In this document: one piece after another, positions 36,866-45,485 of the stretch
Layout: every line of letters starts with the position of its first letter
Position numbering within the stretch: the stretch's first letter is position 1
Origin: Segatella copri
GTDB taxonomy: Bacteria > Bacteroidota > Bacteroidia > Bacteroidales > Bacteroidaceae
Direction: 5' to 3'
Length of the DNA stretch: 64,000 nucleotides
Assembly: GCF_019249655.2 (NCBI RefSeq)
Contig: NZ_CP137557.1
Location: forward strand, 3,443,001 to 3,507,000
Notes under the pieces: model-generated
What the model saw: the letters and a program-made list of their open reading frames with translations, nothing else
The model's database searches: none
What the model was told of the DNA's origin: nothing
Made by a program: the position numbers and the translations under genes

Positions 36866-38308
36866 ATGATGAACCAGGCAACACAAGATTTTATTCGCCA
36901 GCACCAGGACGAGGATGTCCGCCAGTTGGCTTTTCTCGGAAGCAAGAATCCGGAAGTAGATATGCCTTTCGCCCTCGACCAGATTCGCGGGCGAAAGATG
37001 GCTCGTGCCAAGTTGCCCCTTTGGGCGAACATAGATGGCATCATCTATCCCCCTCATATTTCGATGGAGCAATGCTCCTCAGAATCCACTGCACTTTATA
37101 AGGCTGAATTGGCAGCGAGACTGCTCGGCTTGCCAGTTTCTTCATCAGAAAATGAAAATGCAGCAGGAAACGCTTCAGATTCTCACTTTTCTAAAATTTG
37201 CGAATTTGTGAGCGAAAGGGCGGTTGATTCAGAATACGCCAAAAATGAAGGCACTTTTGAAAAGAAACAGATATTAACGGAATCAGAAGATAATGTTAAT
37301 GAAGTAAAAAACGAAACTGGTCAGGAAGATTTTTCTGAAGAAATAGAGTTTGTAGACCTGACAGGCGGCTTTGGGGTAGATTTCTCTTACATCGCTTCCC
37401 GATTGGGAATGAGTTCGATGTATGTGGAGCGTCAGGCTCATCTCTGCGAGGCGGCAAAGGAGAACTTCGAGCGCTTGGGCTTGAAGAACGCCATCGTGAA
37501 GAATGAGGATGGAATAGAAGTGCTTCATTCGTTAAAGGAATTAAAGTTAATCTTCATAGATCCCGCCCGTAGAGACGATGCGGGCAACAAGGTGGTATCC
37601 TTGAAGGATTGCACACCCGATGTCACCGTTTTGCAGGAAGAGATGCTTTTGAAGGCAGATTACGTTATCATCAAACTCTCTCCGATGCTCGACTGGCACC
37701 GTGCCATAAGCGAATTAAGCCACGTAAGAGAGGTTCATATCATCTCCGTGAACAATGAGTGCAAGGAGCTTCTTTTAGTGCTGTCAGCGCGAAATATGGG
37801 CGAAATGGAGGCTTCATCGGCAGATGGAGAAGTAAAACATGTCGGGAATCTTCGCATTTATTGTATCAACGATGCGCAATCCTTCGTCTGCGAAGAATTG
37901 GATATGGAGGCTTCTCAGGTGAAGATAGCCCCATCCACCCTTGAAGAGATGCAGTATCTTTACGAGCCGAATGCCTCGTTGATGAAAGCTGGCTGTTTCG
38001 GTGTTCTTTCCGAGCGATATGATGCAAGGATGCTTTCCAAGAACAGTCATCTTTTCGTGAGCCGTGAGCCTATCGCCGTCTTCCCGGGCAGAAGTTTCCG
38101 CATTATCGCCGTATCCTCCTTTAATAAAAAGGAGTTGAAGCGTCATCTGTCAGGAATCACCAAGGCGAACATCGCTACCCGCAACTTCCCTCTTTCCGTA
38201 GCAGAATTGCGCAAGCGATTGAAGCTGAAGGATGGCGGCGAAACTTATATTTTTGCCACCACACTGAGCGACGAAAGTCATGTGCTGGTAATAACGGAGA
38301 AAGCTTAG
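36866..38308 (+). CDS. Class I SAM-dependent methyltransferase with THUMP-like domain
   Basis: 480 aa from the ATG at 36866; an in-frame GTG at 36836 lies within the 16-bp repeats and is a poor choice. A helical N-terminal part (QDVRQLAFLGSKNPEVD-like) precedes a Rossmann methyltransferase core with motif I VDLTGGFGVD (Asp164) and catalytic-type IDPARRDD (Asp232). The C-terminal part, ending in a ferredoxin-like RNA-binding region, fits the THUMP-like domain of the Bacteroidota PG_1098 group. Probably an RNA methyltransferase; target unknown. A low-complexity acidic insert (about residues 95-160) splits the N-terminal part from the core. Confidence 0.85.
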   Translation: MMNQATQDFIRQHQDEDVRQLAFLGSKNPEVDMPFALDQIRGRKMARAKLPLWANIDGIIYPPHISMEQCSSESTALYKAELAARLLGLPVSSSENENAAGNASDSHFSKICEFVSERAVDSEYAKNEGTFEKKQILTESEDNVNEVKNETGQEDFSEEIEFVDLTGGFGVDFSYIASRLGMSSMYVERQAHLCEAAKENFERLGLKNAIVKNEDGIEVLHSLKELKLIFIDPARRDDAGNKVVSLKDCTPDVTVLQEEMLLKADYVIIKLSPMLDWHRAISELSHVREVHIISVNNECKELLLVLSARNMGEMEASSADGEVKHVGNLRIYCINDAQSFVCEELDMEASQVKIAPSTLEEMQYLYEPNASLMKAGCFGVLSERYDARMLSKNSHLFVSREPIAVFPGRSFRIIAVSSFNKKELKRHLSGITKANIATRNFPLSVAELRKRLKLKDGGETYIFATTLSDESHVLVITEKA

Positions 38309-38362
38309 AAAACCTCGAAAATGTGTAAAAAAGCAGTTTCGAAAACCTCGAAAATGTGTAAA
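38308..38362. repeat. Direct repeat at the methyltransferase stop codon
   Basis: A 22-nt sequence starting GAAAACCTCG and ending TGTGTAAA is present at 38308-38329 and 38341-38362. The first copy begins at the last base of the stop codon. Confidence 0.75.
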
Positions 38363-38437
38363 TTATAAAGGTTTGAAAAGAAAAATATATCAGCAATAGC
38401 TTGATAGAGAGCAAAATAGGCGAGGTGTACAATCAAT

Positions 38438-38575
38438 GGTTGTGTAGTTGTACAACTAAAGGGTGTGTAGTTGTACGATTAAAGGGGTTATAGTCGTACA
38501 ACCAAAGGGTGTATAGTCGTACGATTAAAGAGGTTATAGTCGTACAGCTAAAGGGTTTATAGTTGTACGGTTAAA
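38438..38575. repeat. Six tandem 23-bp palindromic repeats
   Basis: Units start at 38438, 38461, 38484, 38507, 38530 and 38553, each exactly 23 bp, consensus TAGTYGTACRRYTAAA in the second half. In unit 1 TAGTTGTACAACTA is a perfect 14-bp palindrome. The intergenic region 38309-39175 holds these, the next repeat block, a gene fossil and a terminator, but no intact gene. Confidence 0.92.
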
Positions 38576-38583
38576 GGGTGTTG

Positions 38584-38661
38584 CCACTAGGCTCAGCAGA
38601 CTTGCTGACTGCAGTGGGCAGACCTGCTGACTAGGCTCAGCAGCTCTGTCGAGCCTAGTGG
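38584..38661. repeat. Nested dyad with 22-bp periodic units
   Basis: Outer arms CCACTAGGCTC (38584-38594) and GAGCCTAGTGG (38651-38661) are perfect complements. Inside, GCAGACTTGCTGACT (38596), GCAGACCTGCTGACT (38618) and a looser copy (38640) recur every 22 bp, each with TCAGCA/TGCTGA-type dyad symmetry. Confidence 0.82.
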
Positions 38662-38889
38662 GAATCTTCTAGAAACAGTCTCCCGGCACTTAATGTCCTA
38701 GGTTGTTGAACCCGTTAAACGTCTTTCTTTGATAACCAAATCTATGATGTCTATACTAAATTAATTCTTATACCAAAAAGTAAAGAAGTAACAAATCAAG
38801 TCCAAGCCTGCTTAGTCGAATTCAAAGTCTGCGAGAAAAGGCAAATAAAACATATCATCAATTACAAACATAAAGCAAACAGTACAGCA

Positions 38890-39000
38890 ATGAACATATT
38901 AAAAACTATCTATCTATCGCTTCTGTTTATCCTGGCGATGAATATAACAAGTGAAGACGAGACTTTGTTGGAACTGTTATCATTACCGAAGCAGAATTAA
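38890..39000 (+). pseudogene. Signal-peptide remnant of an acetylxylan-esterase-like gene
   Basis: A 36-codon frame starting MNILKTIYLSLLFILAMNIT matches the first 21 residues of the esterase at 44009 (MNRLRTIYLSFMFILAMNMT) at most positions; at DNA level the run TTTATCCTGGCGATGAA is identical. After this the sequence is unrelated and soon stops. I read it as the truncated 5' end of a duplicated esterase gene; it is too short to be functional as an esterase. Confidence 0.7.
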
Positions 39001-39099
39001 TTGAAATAATCACATCATTAGTTCGGACGCTATAAGCATGATATAGGTATATACAGGATTAAGAATTTCTTTGAAACTAAAATTCTATAACGATTCTTG

Positions 39100-39137
39100 A
39101 AGCACCATTGGTTATACATTCATAGCCAATGGTGCTT
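39100..39137 (-). terminator. Terminator of the GH31 gene
   Basis: 16-bp stem (39100-39115 with 39122-39137, one wobble pair) 38 nt past the GH31 stop. Confidence 0.72.
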
Positions 39138-39175
39138 TGTATTTTCCATTTTCAAATTTACAGCTGTATTCAACT

Positions 39176-41731
39176 CTACAGCTGTATCTTGACGGCCTTT
39201 CCGTCATATTCCACGCTCTTGCTTGCCTGCATAGGCTGATCGCCTATTCCGCTATCAGCACCCACCAGCACGATGTGGAATCTGCGATGCTGGAGCATTC
39301 CCTTATAACTGCCCTTACGTGGCGCGATGTTCAGGGTTCTGTCTGCTTCATTCCATACAAACTGGATTTCAGAGAATTTTCCCTTCTCATAGTTGTAGTT
39401 GTCGCCCTCGTCCTCATAGAGTGTAAACGAGCCGTCTGCACCTGGATAAACACGGATTTCCAGCTCATCCCAAGGTTTCTCTGAACTATACTGAACTTCA
39501 GGACCGAATGGCAGAATGGTACCAGCCTTGATGAACACAGGCATGATGTCGATAGGACAAAGGCGCTGGATATCCTGACCGCCCTCATACTGGGCATTGC
39601 TCCAGAAATCATACCATTTATTACCCTTTGGCAAGTAAACATTTACAGGCGCAGCTGCCTTCCTTACATCAGGATAGATGGTATGGCCTTTCTTAGCCTT
39701 ATCCTTCCAGGTATATAAAGGATCGGTTACCGGCTTCACCAGGATGTTGCGGCCGAAGAGATACTCATCGTTCAGGCGAGAAGCCTTCTTGTCTGCCGCA
39801 TAATCCATTACCAGGGCACGCATCATGCTTCCGCTATTCTGTACACAGTCGCCAGCCGTACTGTAGATATAAGGCAAAAGGCGATAGCGCAGCTTGATGG
39901 TCCTGATCATGGCATCATAAGCCCAGTCGCCCTGTTTTCCGAACTCATACAGTTCGCTTACCATCGGCGAAGAACAGTGGTTGCGCATCAATGGCATGAA
40001 GGTTCCCCACTGCATCCAGCGGGTCTGCAATTCCTGAATGGCAGGATTCTTTGGATTCTGTTCAAACTCCCAGTAGAAGAAACCTCCCAGGTCGGTGTTC
40101 CAGAATGGGATACCACAGAGGGAGAAGTTCAAGCCCGATGGAATCTGATTCTTCATCTCGTTCCAGGAAGCCACTACGTCACCGCTCCAGCAGATGGTGC
40201 CATAATGCTGAATACCGAAACTACCGCTTCGGGTCATCTGGAGCGAACGCTTTGTGTTGCCCTTCATCGCTCTCTGGTGCTCGTAGATGCTCTTGTTGTG
40301 CAACAATGGGAAGGCGTTCTTCACACCCAACCATGAACCATCGAAGGTCTGATAGTTTTCGTCGCCCGGCTTCTCAAAATGGTCTGGCTCCGTAGAATCG
40401 GTCCACCAGGCATCGAAGCCCATCTGGTAGAGATGAGTAAGATACTTCCAGTAGAGGTTGCGCGCCTTTGGATTGAAGACATCGTATGGCATCACGCCAC
40501 TGTTTCTTGGCCAGGTTTCGAAAGGAAGGAGCGCATTCATCTTCTTCAGTTCACGATACTGATCTGTCCAAGGACCGAAACTTGCCCAGATGGAAATCAT
40601 CAGATGGGCATCGTTCTTGTGAACATACTTCACCATTTCCTCCGGACTCTTCAGACGAGGCTCTCCCTGTGCCTTCATCTGCTTCATATCTGTAGGAAGA
40701 TACTTGGCAAAGGCTGGGTCGCCTACCTTATTTATATAGTATGGGTTCTGGAATTTCATCGCATTCCAGTTGGAGTCGCATCCCCAATACTGCCAGTCCT
40801 GCACGATGGCATCGGTAGGAATCTTCAGTTCGCGATACTTGTCCAATACGCCCGCCAGTTCATCGCTGGTCTTATAGCGCTCGCGGCATTGCCAGAAGCC
40901 CATCGCCCATTTCGGGAACATCGTAGCCTGTCCGGTCAGTTCGCGGATGCTGGCGATGACTCCATCCTGTGTACCATCCTTGTACATAAAATAGTAGTCG
41001 GCACAGGTTCCTACTTCACTGGTGAAGGAAGTACGGGAAGACTGACTATCATCATCCTTAGATGCTATGATATCATTGAAATAGGTTTTTCCCGCATTGT
41101 CCCAGTAAAGACCATAGCCTTTCTCGCTGGTGAAATAAGGGATGGCGATATAAGTGTTATTGTTCCAGAGCACGATGTTCTGACGGCCACGCTGATTCAT
41201 ATGAACATCACGCAACTGTCCCAGACCATAGATGGCCTCATTTTCGGCAAGACGGAAGTCCTGCTCAATGCGGTACTTGCCTTTGTTGGCTTCATCCTTG
41301 CGGGCTTCCAGACGGGTCTTCGTATCAGTAAGCAGCAGCTTTCCATCCTTCGAAAGGAAGCGGATTTCGCCAGTCTGCTGGTTCAGTTCGACGCAAATGA
41401 ATTTAGATTTAATGTTTACAACATCTCCATTTTCCTGTATCTGAACATCCTTCAGCTGCTGAGGCTTCAAGATGACAGAATAGCTTTTCTTCTGAACGGG
41501 AGCAGCAAGTCCGGCATCTGATTTCAAGATGCGGACGATGGATGGAGAATAGAATTCGATGGTTACATTCTGCTGAGCTACCTGACGGGTGATAGACTTG
41601 GTTGCCGCACCTTTCAGTGTGCCTGCCACCTTTACGCTCTTGGCGCAGAGTTCACTTGGAACGCCAACGGCTGCGATGCCCAAAAGGGCAATGAGAGATA
41701 AATTCTTTAGCATACTTTTGTTTATTTTCAT
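39176..41731 (-). CDS. Exported glycoside hydrolase family 31 enzyme
   Basis: 851 aa from the Met at 41731 (signal peptide with cleavage near ELCAK; MLKNLSL six codons later is an alternative). Full GH31 architecture: N-terminal beta domain (about 30-230), barrel with PTDAIVQDWQYWG, nucleophile Asp445 in WWTDSTEPDHF and acid/base Asp518 in CWSGDVVASW, then C-terminal beta domains. The barrel type fits alpha-xylosidase or alpha-glucosidase; which one cannot be fixed by eye. Likely periplasmic, trimming plant glycan side chains. Followed upstream by an esterase gene on the same strand, though each has its own terminator. Confidence 0.93.
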   Translation of the reverse strand: MKINKSMLKNLSLIALLGIAAVGVPSELCAKSVKVAGTLKGAATKSITRQVAQQNVTIEFYSPSIVRILKSDAGLAAPVQKKSYSVILKPQQLKDVQIQENGDVVNIKSKFICVELNQQTGEIRFLSKDGKLLLTDTKTRLEARKDEANKGKYRIEQDFRLAENEAIYGLGQLRDVHMNQRGRQNIVLWNNNTYIAIPYFTSEKGYGLYWDNAGKTYFNDIIASKDDDSQSSRTSFTSEVGTCADYYFMYKDGTQDGVIASIRELTGQATMFPKWAMGFWQCRERYKTSDELAGVLDKYRELKIPTDAIVQDWQYWGCDSNWNAMKFQNPYYINKVGDPAFAKYLPTDMKQMKAQGEPRLKSPEEMVKYVHKNDAHLMISIWASFGPWTDQYRELKKMNALLPFETWPRNSGVMPYDVFNPKARNLYWKYLTHLYQMGFDAWWTDSTEPDHFEKPGDENYQTFDGSWLGVKNAFPLLHNKSIYEHQRAMKGNTKRSLQMTRSGSFGIQHYGTICWSGDVVASWNEMKNQIPSGLNFSLCGIPFWNTDLGGFFYWEFEQNPKNPAIQELQTRWMQWGTFMPLMRNHCSSPMVSELYEFGKQGDWAYDAMIRTIKLRYRLLPYIYSTAGDCVQNSGSMMRALVMDYAADKKASRLNDEYLFGRNILVKPVTDPLYTWKDKAKKGHTIYPDVRKAAAPVNVYLPKGNKWYDFWSNAQYEGGQDIQRLCPIDIMPVFIKAGTILPFGPEVQYSSEKPWDELEIRVYPGADGSFTLYEDEGDNYNYEKGKFSEIQFVWNEADRTLNIAPRKGSYKGMLQHRRFHIVLVGADSGIGDQPMQASKSVEYDGKAVKIQL

Positions 41732-41755
41732 TGCTGCTATTTTGCTTATTCTTTG

Positions 41756-41789
41756 CAAAAATATAGCATTCTTTCATCGTGCAAAGATA
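41756..41789 (-). promoter_or_regulatory. Two candidate -7 boxes for the GH31 gene
   Basis: On the minus strand TATTTTTG (41756-41763) and TATCTTTG (41782-41789). The second overlaps one arm of a 10-bp inverted repeat ATCGTGCAAA (41776-41785) / TTTGCACGAT (41857-41866). Confidence 0.5.
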
Positions 41790-41983
41790 TATGATTTTAA
41801 TGACAAATAAGAATAATTCAAAGAAAAATCATCGATTATTTGTAAAATAAACAAGTTTTGCACGATAACTTGTATAAAAACCAGCCTTTCTTCAAGGTGA
41901 AGAGTAAAATACCTGTTTAGACTTACTACCATCTATACCTAAACACAGGTTTATGCAGGTGCCCTGAGATCTCTTTAATGAAA

Positions 41984-42017
41984 AAGTTCCAAGTGGGAGA
42001 AATGCCACTTGGAACTT
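41984..42017 (-). terminator. Terminator of the carboxylesterase gene
   Basis: Perfect 13-bp stem (41984-41996 with 42005-42017), 8-nt loop, T run on the minus strand. Confidence 0.88.
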
Positions 42018-42034
42018 GACGTATTATTTTCTTT

Positions 42035-43576
42035 TTATTTTCTTTTTTCCTTGAAGAACTTCTCGAAGAAGTCCATTTGCTTTTGATTTTGAACAGGCCC
42101 CAAATGCAGTCCTTCCTTCATAATCATCACCGTTGGTTTACCTTCCTGGTAGGTAGTCCAGAAAGGAAGGCTATTCTCGTTTGGATTGCCAGTCTTGGTA
42201 AAGTTAATCCAATAGCGTGACATGATTTGTTCCATGTGCTGCTCCGTCTCGGTCATCTTTCCAGAGCCAAACTTATAGCCATAGATGAATGGCATCTCTG
42301 CCACATGGCTGGCTCCTCCCTTGCGGCTTTTCACGATGGTGTTTTCTGAGTCTTGGTCAAAGTAATACATATACACCTTGCCCTTGCCGGTCTTGCTCTG
42401 CAGGTTAGCCCAGGCATACGTTCCCCATGCAAAGGAGCCATCACGGAAAATGTCGGATTGGGCGAAGTAGGTTTCTTCCTCTGTCTTGGCAGGATAGAGA
42501 CTGAGAACCTGGTCTGCCCAGCTTCCATATATCTCATGGATTCTTTTCTCATAGTCACTTACACTGACAGGGCGGCTAAACATACTTCCTTCGTCGCTGT
42601 TGGTTCCTATGATGACATTTACATCATTGTAGTTTCCCTTTTCATAGAGCTTATACTGGTCATCGGTGATGGAGTAGCCGTCAACGTTCGGCCAGAAGGA
42701 CTCAAAGTCGGTATTCTTCACGATGTCCATAGCCGGAACTTTTCTTAGCTGCTTCAAGTTCTTAGCCTTGAGTCTCTTTTGAAGGATAAGTCCACTTGCT
42801 TCTGCCGCTTTGGTGGTGAGCATGGCAGTGTTACCATTTCTGCTTTCACCCACAGGCCAGAAGGAGCTACCACTTTCGCTGATGGCTCCTCGGAAGAGTC
42901 CCTTGGCAAGGGGAGAGGCGCATAGTATACTTACCGAGATACCACCGGCAGATTCTCCTGCAATGGTAATCTTGTCAGGGTCTCCACCGAAGGCAGCGAT
43001 ATTGTCGTGAATCCATTTTAAGGCCATCACTTGATCAAGGATGCCATAGTTACCAGATATGTTCTTGCCTGATTCCTTACCAAGCTCTGGATGTGCCATG
43101 AATCCCAAGGCTCCCAAGCGGTATTCTATGCTGCAATAGATGATGCCTTCCTTGACAAAGCTTTCCTGAGTTCCACTGTAGGAGCCAGTAAGAAAGGCTC
43201 CTCCATGAATCATCACAAATACAGGGAGTTTGTCATTCTTGCTCTTGGCTGGCGTTTCCACACTGAGGTATAGGCAGTCCTCGCTCATGCCCAGCTCTCC
43301 ACCATTTTGGTTAGGGTCGATGGGCTGTGGTGGACGGTCTCCCCATTTATCTGCTTTGAATACTCCCTTCCAAGGCTTCTTGCTCACTGGGGCTTTCCAT
43401 CTGAGGTTGCCCACTGGTGCTTCTGCGTATGGGATTCCCTTGTATAGAGCGAATCCTTCATGTTCCACACCTTCAATTTCTCCTTGCTCCACCGTTGTTC
43501 TTAGCAGTTGGGCGTTAGCTGCCGATAGGCAAAAGAGTGCCAGAGCGGCTGTCAGTAGATGTCTTTTCAATCTCAT
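42035..43576 (-). CDS. Exported type B carboxylesterase
   Basis: 513 aa, signal peptide (cleavage near SAANAQ). Alpha/beta-hydrolase of the cholinesterase-like type B class: SEDCLYLSVETP, the oxyanion-hole segment VMIHGGAFLTGS, and nucleophile Ser209 in GESAGG. The Glu and His of the triad should lie in the C-terminal half (GTNSDEGSMF carries the likely Glu). Substrate unknown; the neighbours GH31 and acetylxylan esterase suggest ester groups on plant polysaccharides. TATCTTTG (43730-43737, minus) is the nearest -7 box. Confidence 0.92.
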   Translation of the reverse strand: MRLKRHLLTAALALFCLSAANAQLLRTTVEQGEIEGVEHEGFALYKGIPYAEAPVGNLRWKAPVSKKPWKGVFKADKWGDRPPQPIDPNQNGGELGMSEDCLYLSVETPAKSKNDKLPVFVMIHGGAFLTGSYSGTQESFVKEGIIYCSIEYRLGALGFMAHPELGKESGKNISGNYGILDQVMALKWIHDNIAAFGGDPDKITIAGESAGGISVSILCASPLAKGLFRGAISESGSSFWPVGESRNGNTAMLTTKAAEASGLILQKRLKAKNLKQLRKVPAMDIVKNTDFESFWPNVDGYSITDDQYKLYEKGNYNDVNVIIGTNSDEGSMFSRPVSVSDYEKRIHEIYGSWADQVLSLYPAKTEEETYFAQSDIFRDGSFAWGTYAWANLQSKTGKGKVYMYYFDQDSENTIVKSRKGGASHVAEMPFIYGYKFGSGKMTETEQHMEQIMSRYWINFTKTGNPNENSLPFWTTYQEGKPTVMIMKEGLHLGPVQNQKQMDFFEKFFKEKRK

Positions 43577-44008
43577 TTCTGGTTATTTCATTAATTCCGC
43601 AACACTATTATCAGTTAAACTTTTTAAGCGCCTGAGCAACAGAAAGTTACTCCGGATTTTGCTATGTCAGAATTTTTACTTATCTTAGTGTTGCGAAAAG
43701 AAAACAAGCAAAACTCTGATATGACATGGCAAAGATACAAATTAATTCTGAGAAACTCACTCCTTTTGGAAGAATATTTTCGGGTCCTGGAGCAATTTGA
43801 CTCCATATTGTCTTCTGTAATCGACTCAACCCTCAGAATGTCACTACTCATTTGGTGAAGGGAAGGATATTTGTTTGTTCAAGACGCCTATTGAGGGTAT
43901 CTTGAACAAAAATATCCTTGAAATCGTTTTGTTATCTCAATGGAATGTTGTACTTTTGCACTCATATATGATAGTTGAATATTATAAATTAAAACAAACT
44001 ATAAAATA
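43577..44008. other. Intergenic region with divergent promoters
   Basis: No convincing gene. It holds the divergent -7 boxes of the carboxylesterase (43730-43737, minus) and the acetylxylan esterase (43951-43958, plus). TATGTCAGA near 43663 and TCTGATATGACA near 43717 form a loose dyad. A 64-codon frame at 43664-43858 has no coding signs. Confidence 0.6.
43928..43958 (+). promoter_or_regulatory. Promoter of the acetylxylan esterase gene
   Basis: TTTG (43928-43931), 19-nt spacer, TACTTTTG (43951-43958); start codon 50 nt downstream. Confidence 0.78.
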
Positions 44009-45346
44009 ATGAACAGATTAAGAACAATCTATCTTTCGTTTATGTTTATCCTGGCGATGAACATGACGAGTGTGTTAAGTGCGATGGCGGAGAACTATCC
44101 CTATCGTAGTGACTATCTTTGGCTTACTGTGCCCGATCATGCCGACTGGCTCTATAAGACGGGCGAGCAGTCTAAGGTGGAAGTGAGTTTCTATAAGTAT
44201 GGAATTCCCCGTGACGGCGAGGTGAACTATGAAATTGGCGATGACATGCTGAAGGCAGACAAGCAGGGAAGCTTTAAGCTGAAGAACGGGCGCGCCATCG
44301 TGAACATGGGAACCCGAAAGACTCCGGGCTTCCGAGATTTGAGATTATTCTATAAGCTCGATGGCAAAACCTACCAGCATCATATAAAAGTGGGATTCTC
44401 GGTGGATAAGATTCAGCCTTATACCCAGGAACCTAAGGATTTCGACAGTTTCTGGCAGAAGGCGAAGGATGAACTGAAGAATGTTCCCTTGAGTTACACC
44501 AAGGAACTCGCCAAGGAATATTGTACAGATAAGATAGATTGCTATCTCGTAAAACTTCAGATAGATAAGATGGGACATGCGATGTATGGCTATCTCTTCT
44601 ATCCCAAGAATGCCAGCCAGGGAAGCCATCCCGTGGTTCTCACCCCTCCGGGAGCCGGCATCAAGACCATCAAGGAACCCCTGCGCAACAAGTATTATGC
44701 TGAGAACGGATTCATCCGCTTCGAGATAGAAATCCATGGCCTCGACCCACGTCTTTCTGCCGAAACCTTCCAGGAGATAAGCAAGGGATTCAACGATGCA
44801 AACGGCGGTTATCTTGCCAATGGATTGGAAGATAAGGACCGCTACTACATGCGCCATGTGTATCAGGGATTGGTGCGCTGCATCGACTTCCTGACCTCTC
44901 TACCAGAGTGGGACGGAAAGAATGTGGCTGTGCAGGGCGGAAGCCAGGGCGGTGCTTTGGCGATTGTCGCAGCAGGCTTGGATAGCAGAGTAACCCAGTG
45001 CGTGGCTAATCATCCGGCGCTCAGCGATATGGCTGGTTATGCAGAGAAGGGAAGAACGGGCGGATATCCTCACTTCAATAAATACCATGGGATATTGAAG
45101 AACAAGGATTGCCTCAATACCCTGGCTTATTACGATGTGGTGAACTTTGCCCGGAAGGTGAAGGCGCCAACTTATCTCACCTGGGGATACAACGACAATA
45201 CCTGTCCGCCAACCACCAGCTACGCTGTGTGGAATACCCTGAAATGCGAGAAGGAATCGCTGCTTACACCAATCAACGAGCATTGGACAACCACCGACAC
45301 CAATCGCAAGCAGATGGAGTGGATTAAGAAGCATCTGGTGAAGTAA
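44009..45346 (+). CDS. Exported acetylxylan esterase (AXE1 family)
   Basis: 445 aa with signal peptide (cleavage near SAMAE). An N-terminal beta domain (about 30-130) precedes the AXE1 alpha/beta-hydrolase: PVVLTPPGAGIK, nucleophile Ser312 in GGSQGGALA, Asp likely in WGYNDNTCPP and His in NEHWTT near the C-terminus. It would remove acetyl groups from xylan or cephalosporin-like substrates. Forms a carbohydrate cluster with the divergent esterase and GH31 genes. The signal peptide is duplicated as a fossil at 38890. Confidence 0.92.
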   Translation: MNRLRTIYLSFMFILAMNMTSVLSAMAENYPYRSDYLWLTVPDHADWLYKTGEQSKVEVSFYKYGIPRDGEVNYEIGDDMLKADKQGSFKLKNGRAIVNMGTRKTPGFRDLRLFYKLDGKTYQHHIKVGFSVDKIQPYTQEPKDFDSFWQKAKDELKNVPLSYTKELAKEYCTDKIDCYLVKLQIDKMGHAMYGYLFYPKNASQGSHPVVLTPPGAGIKTIKEPLRNKYYAENGFIRFEIEIHGLDPRLSAETFQEISKGFNDANGGYLANGLEDKDRYYMRHVYQGLVRCIDFLTSLPEWDGKNVAVQGGSQGGALAIVAAGLDSRVTQCVANHPALSDMAGYAEKGRTGGYPHFNKYHGILKNKDCLNTLAYYDVVNFARKVKAPTYLTWGYNDNTCPPTTSYAVWNTLKCEKESLLTPINEHWTTTDTNRKQMEWIKKHLVK

Positions 45347-45369
45347 CCTTTTTGATGTTCTTGGAAGAT

Positions 45370-45411
45370 ATTGCAACTAGCAGCAATTAAGGAATGTTAT
45401 CGTTATGTTAA
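45370..45411. repeat. 42-nt block shared with 50031-50072
   Basis: A 42-nt sequence beginning ATTGCAACTAGCAGCAATTA is identical at both places. At 50031 it codes for the last residues of an exported protein; here it is intergenic. It marks one edge of the two-component duplication. Confidence 0.9.
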
Positions 45412-45448
45412 TAAGAGAAGATAATCGCAATATTTTCAGAAAAAGATG

Positions 45449-45456
45449 TATCTTTG
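45449..45456 (+). promoter_or_regulatory. -7 box of the response regulator promoter
   Basis: TATCTTTG, 30 nt before the start codon. Confidence 0.55.
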
Positions 45457-45485
45457 CAAACAAAAAATAGATAAACATTAATGAC

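Noticed and set aside
38438..38661. Possible CRISPR array
   Set aside because: Units adjoin without spacers, period is 22-23 bp and no cas gene is near.
43664..43858. 64-codon frame between the two esterase genes
   Set aside because: It overlaps the promoter region of the carboxylesterase and has no recognisable features.
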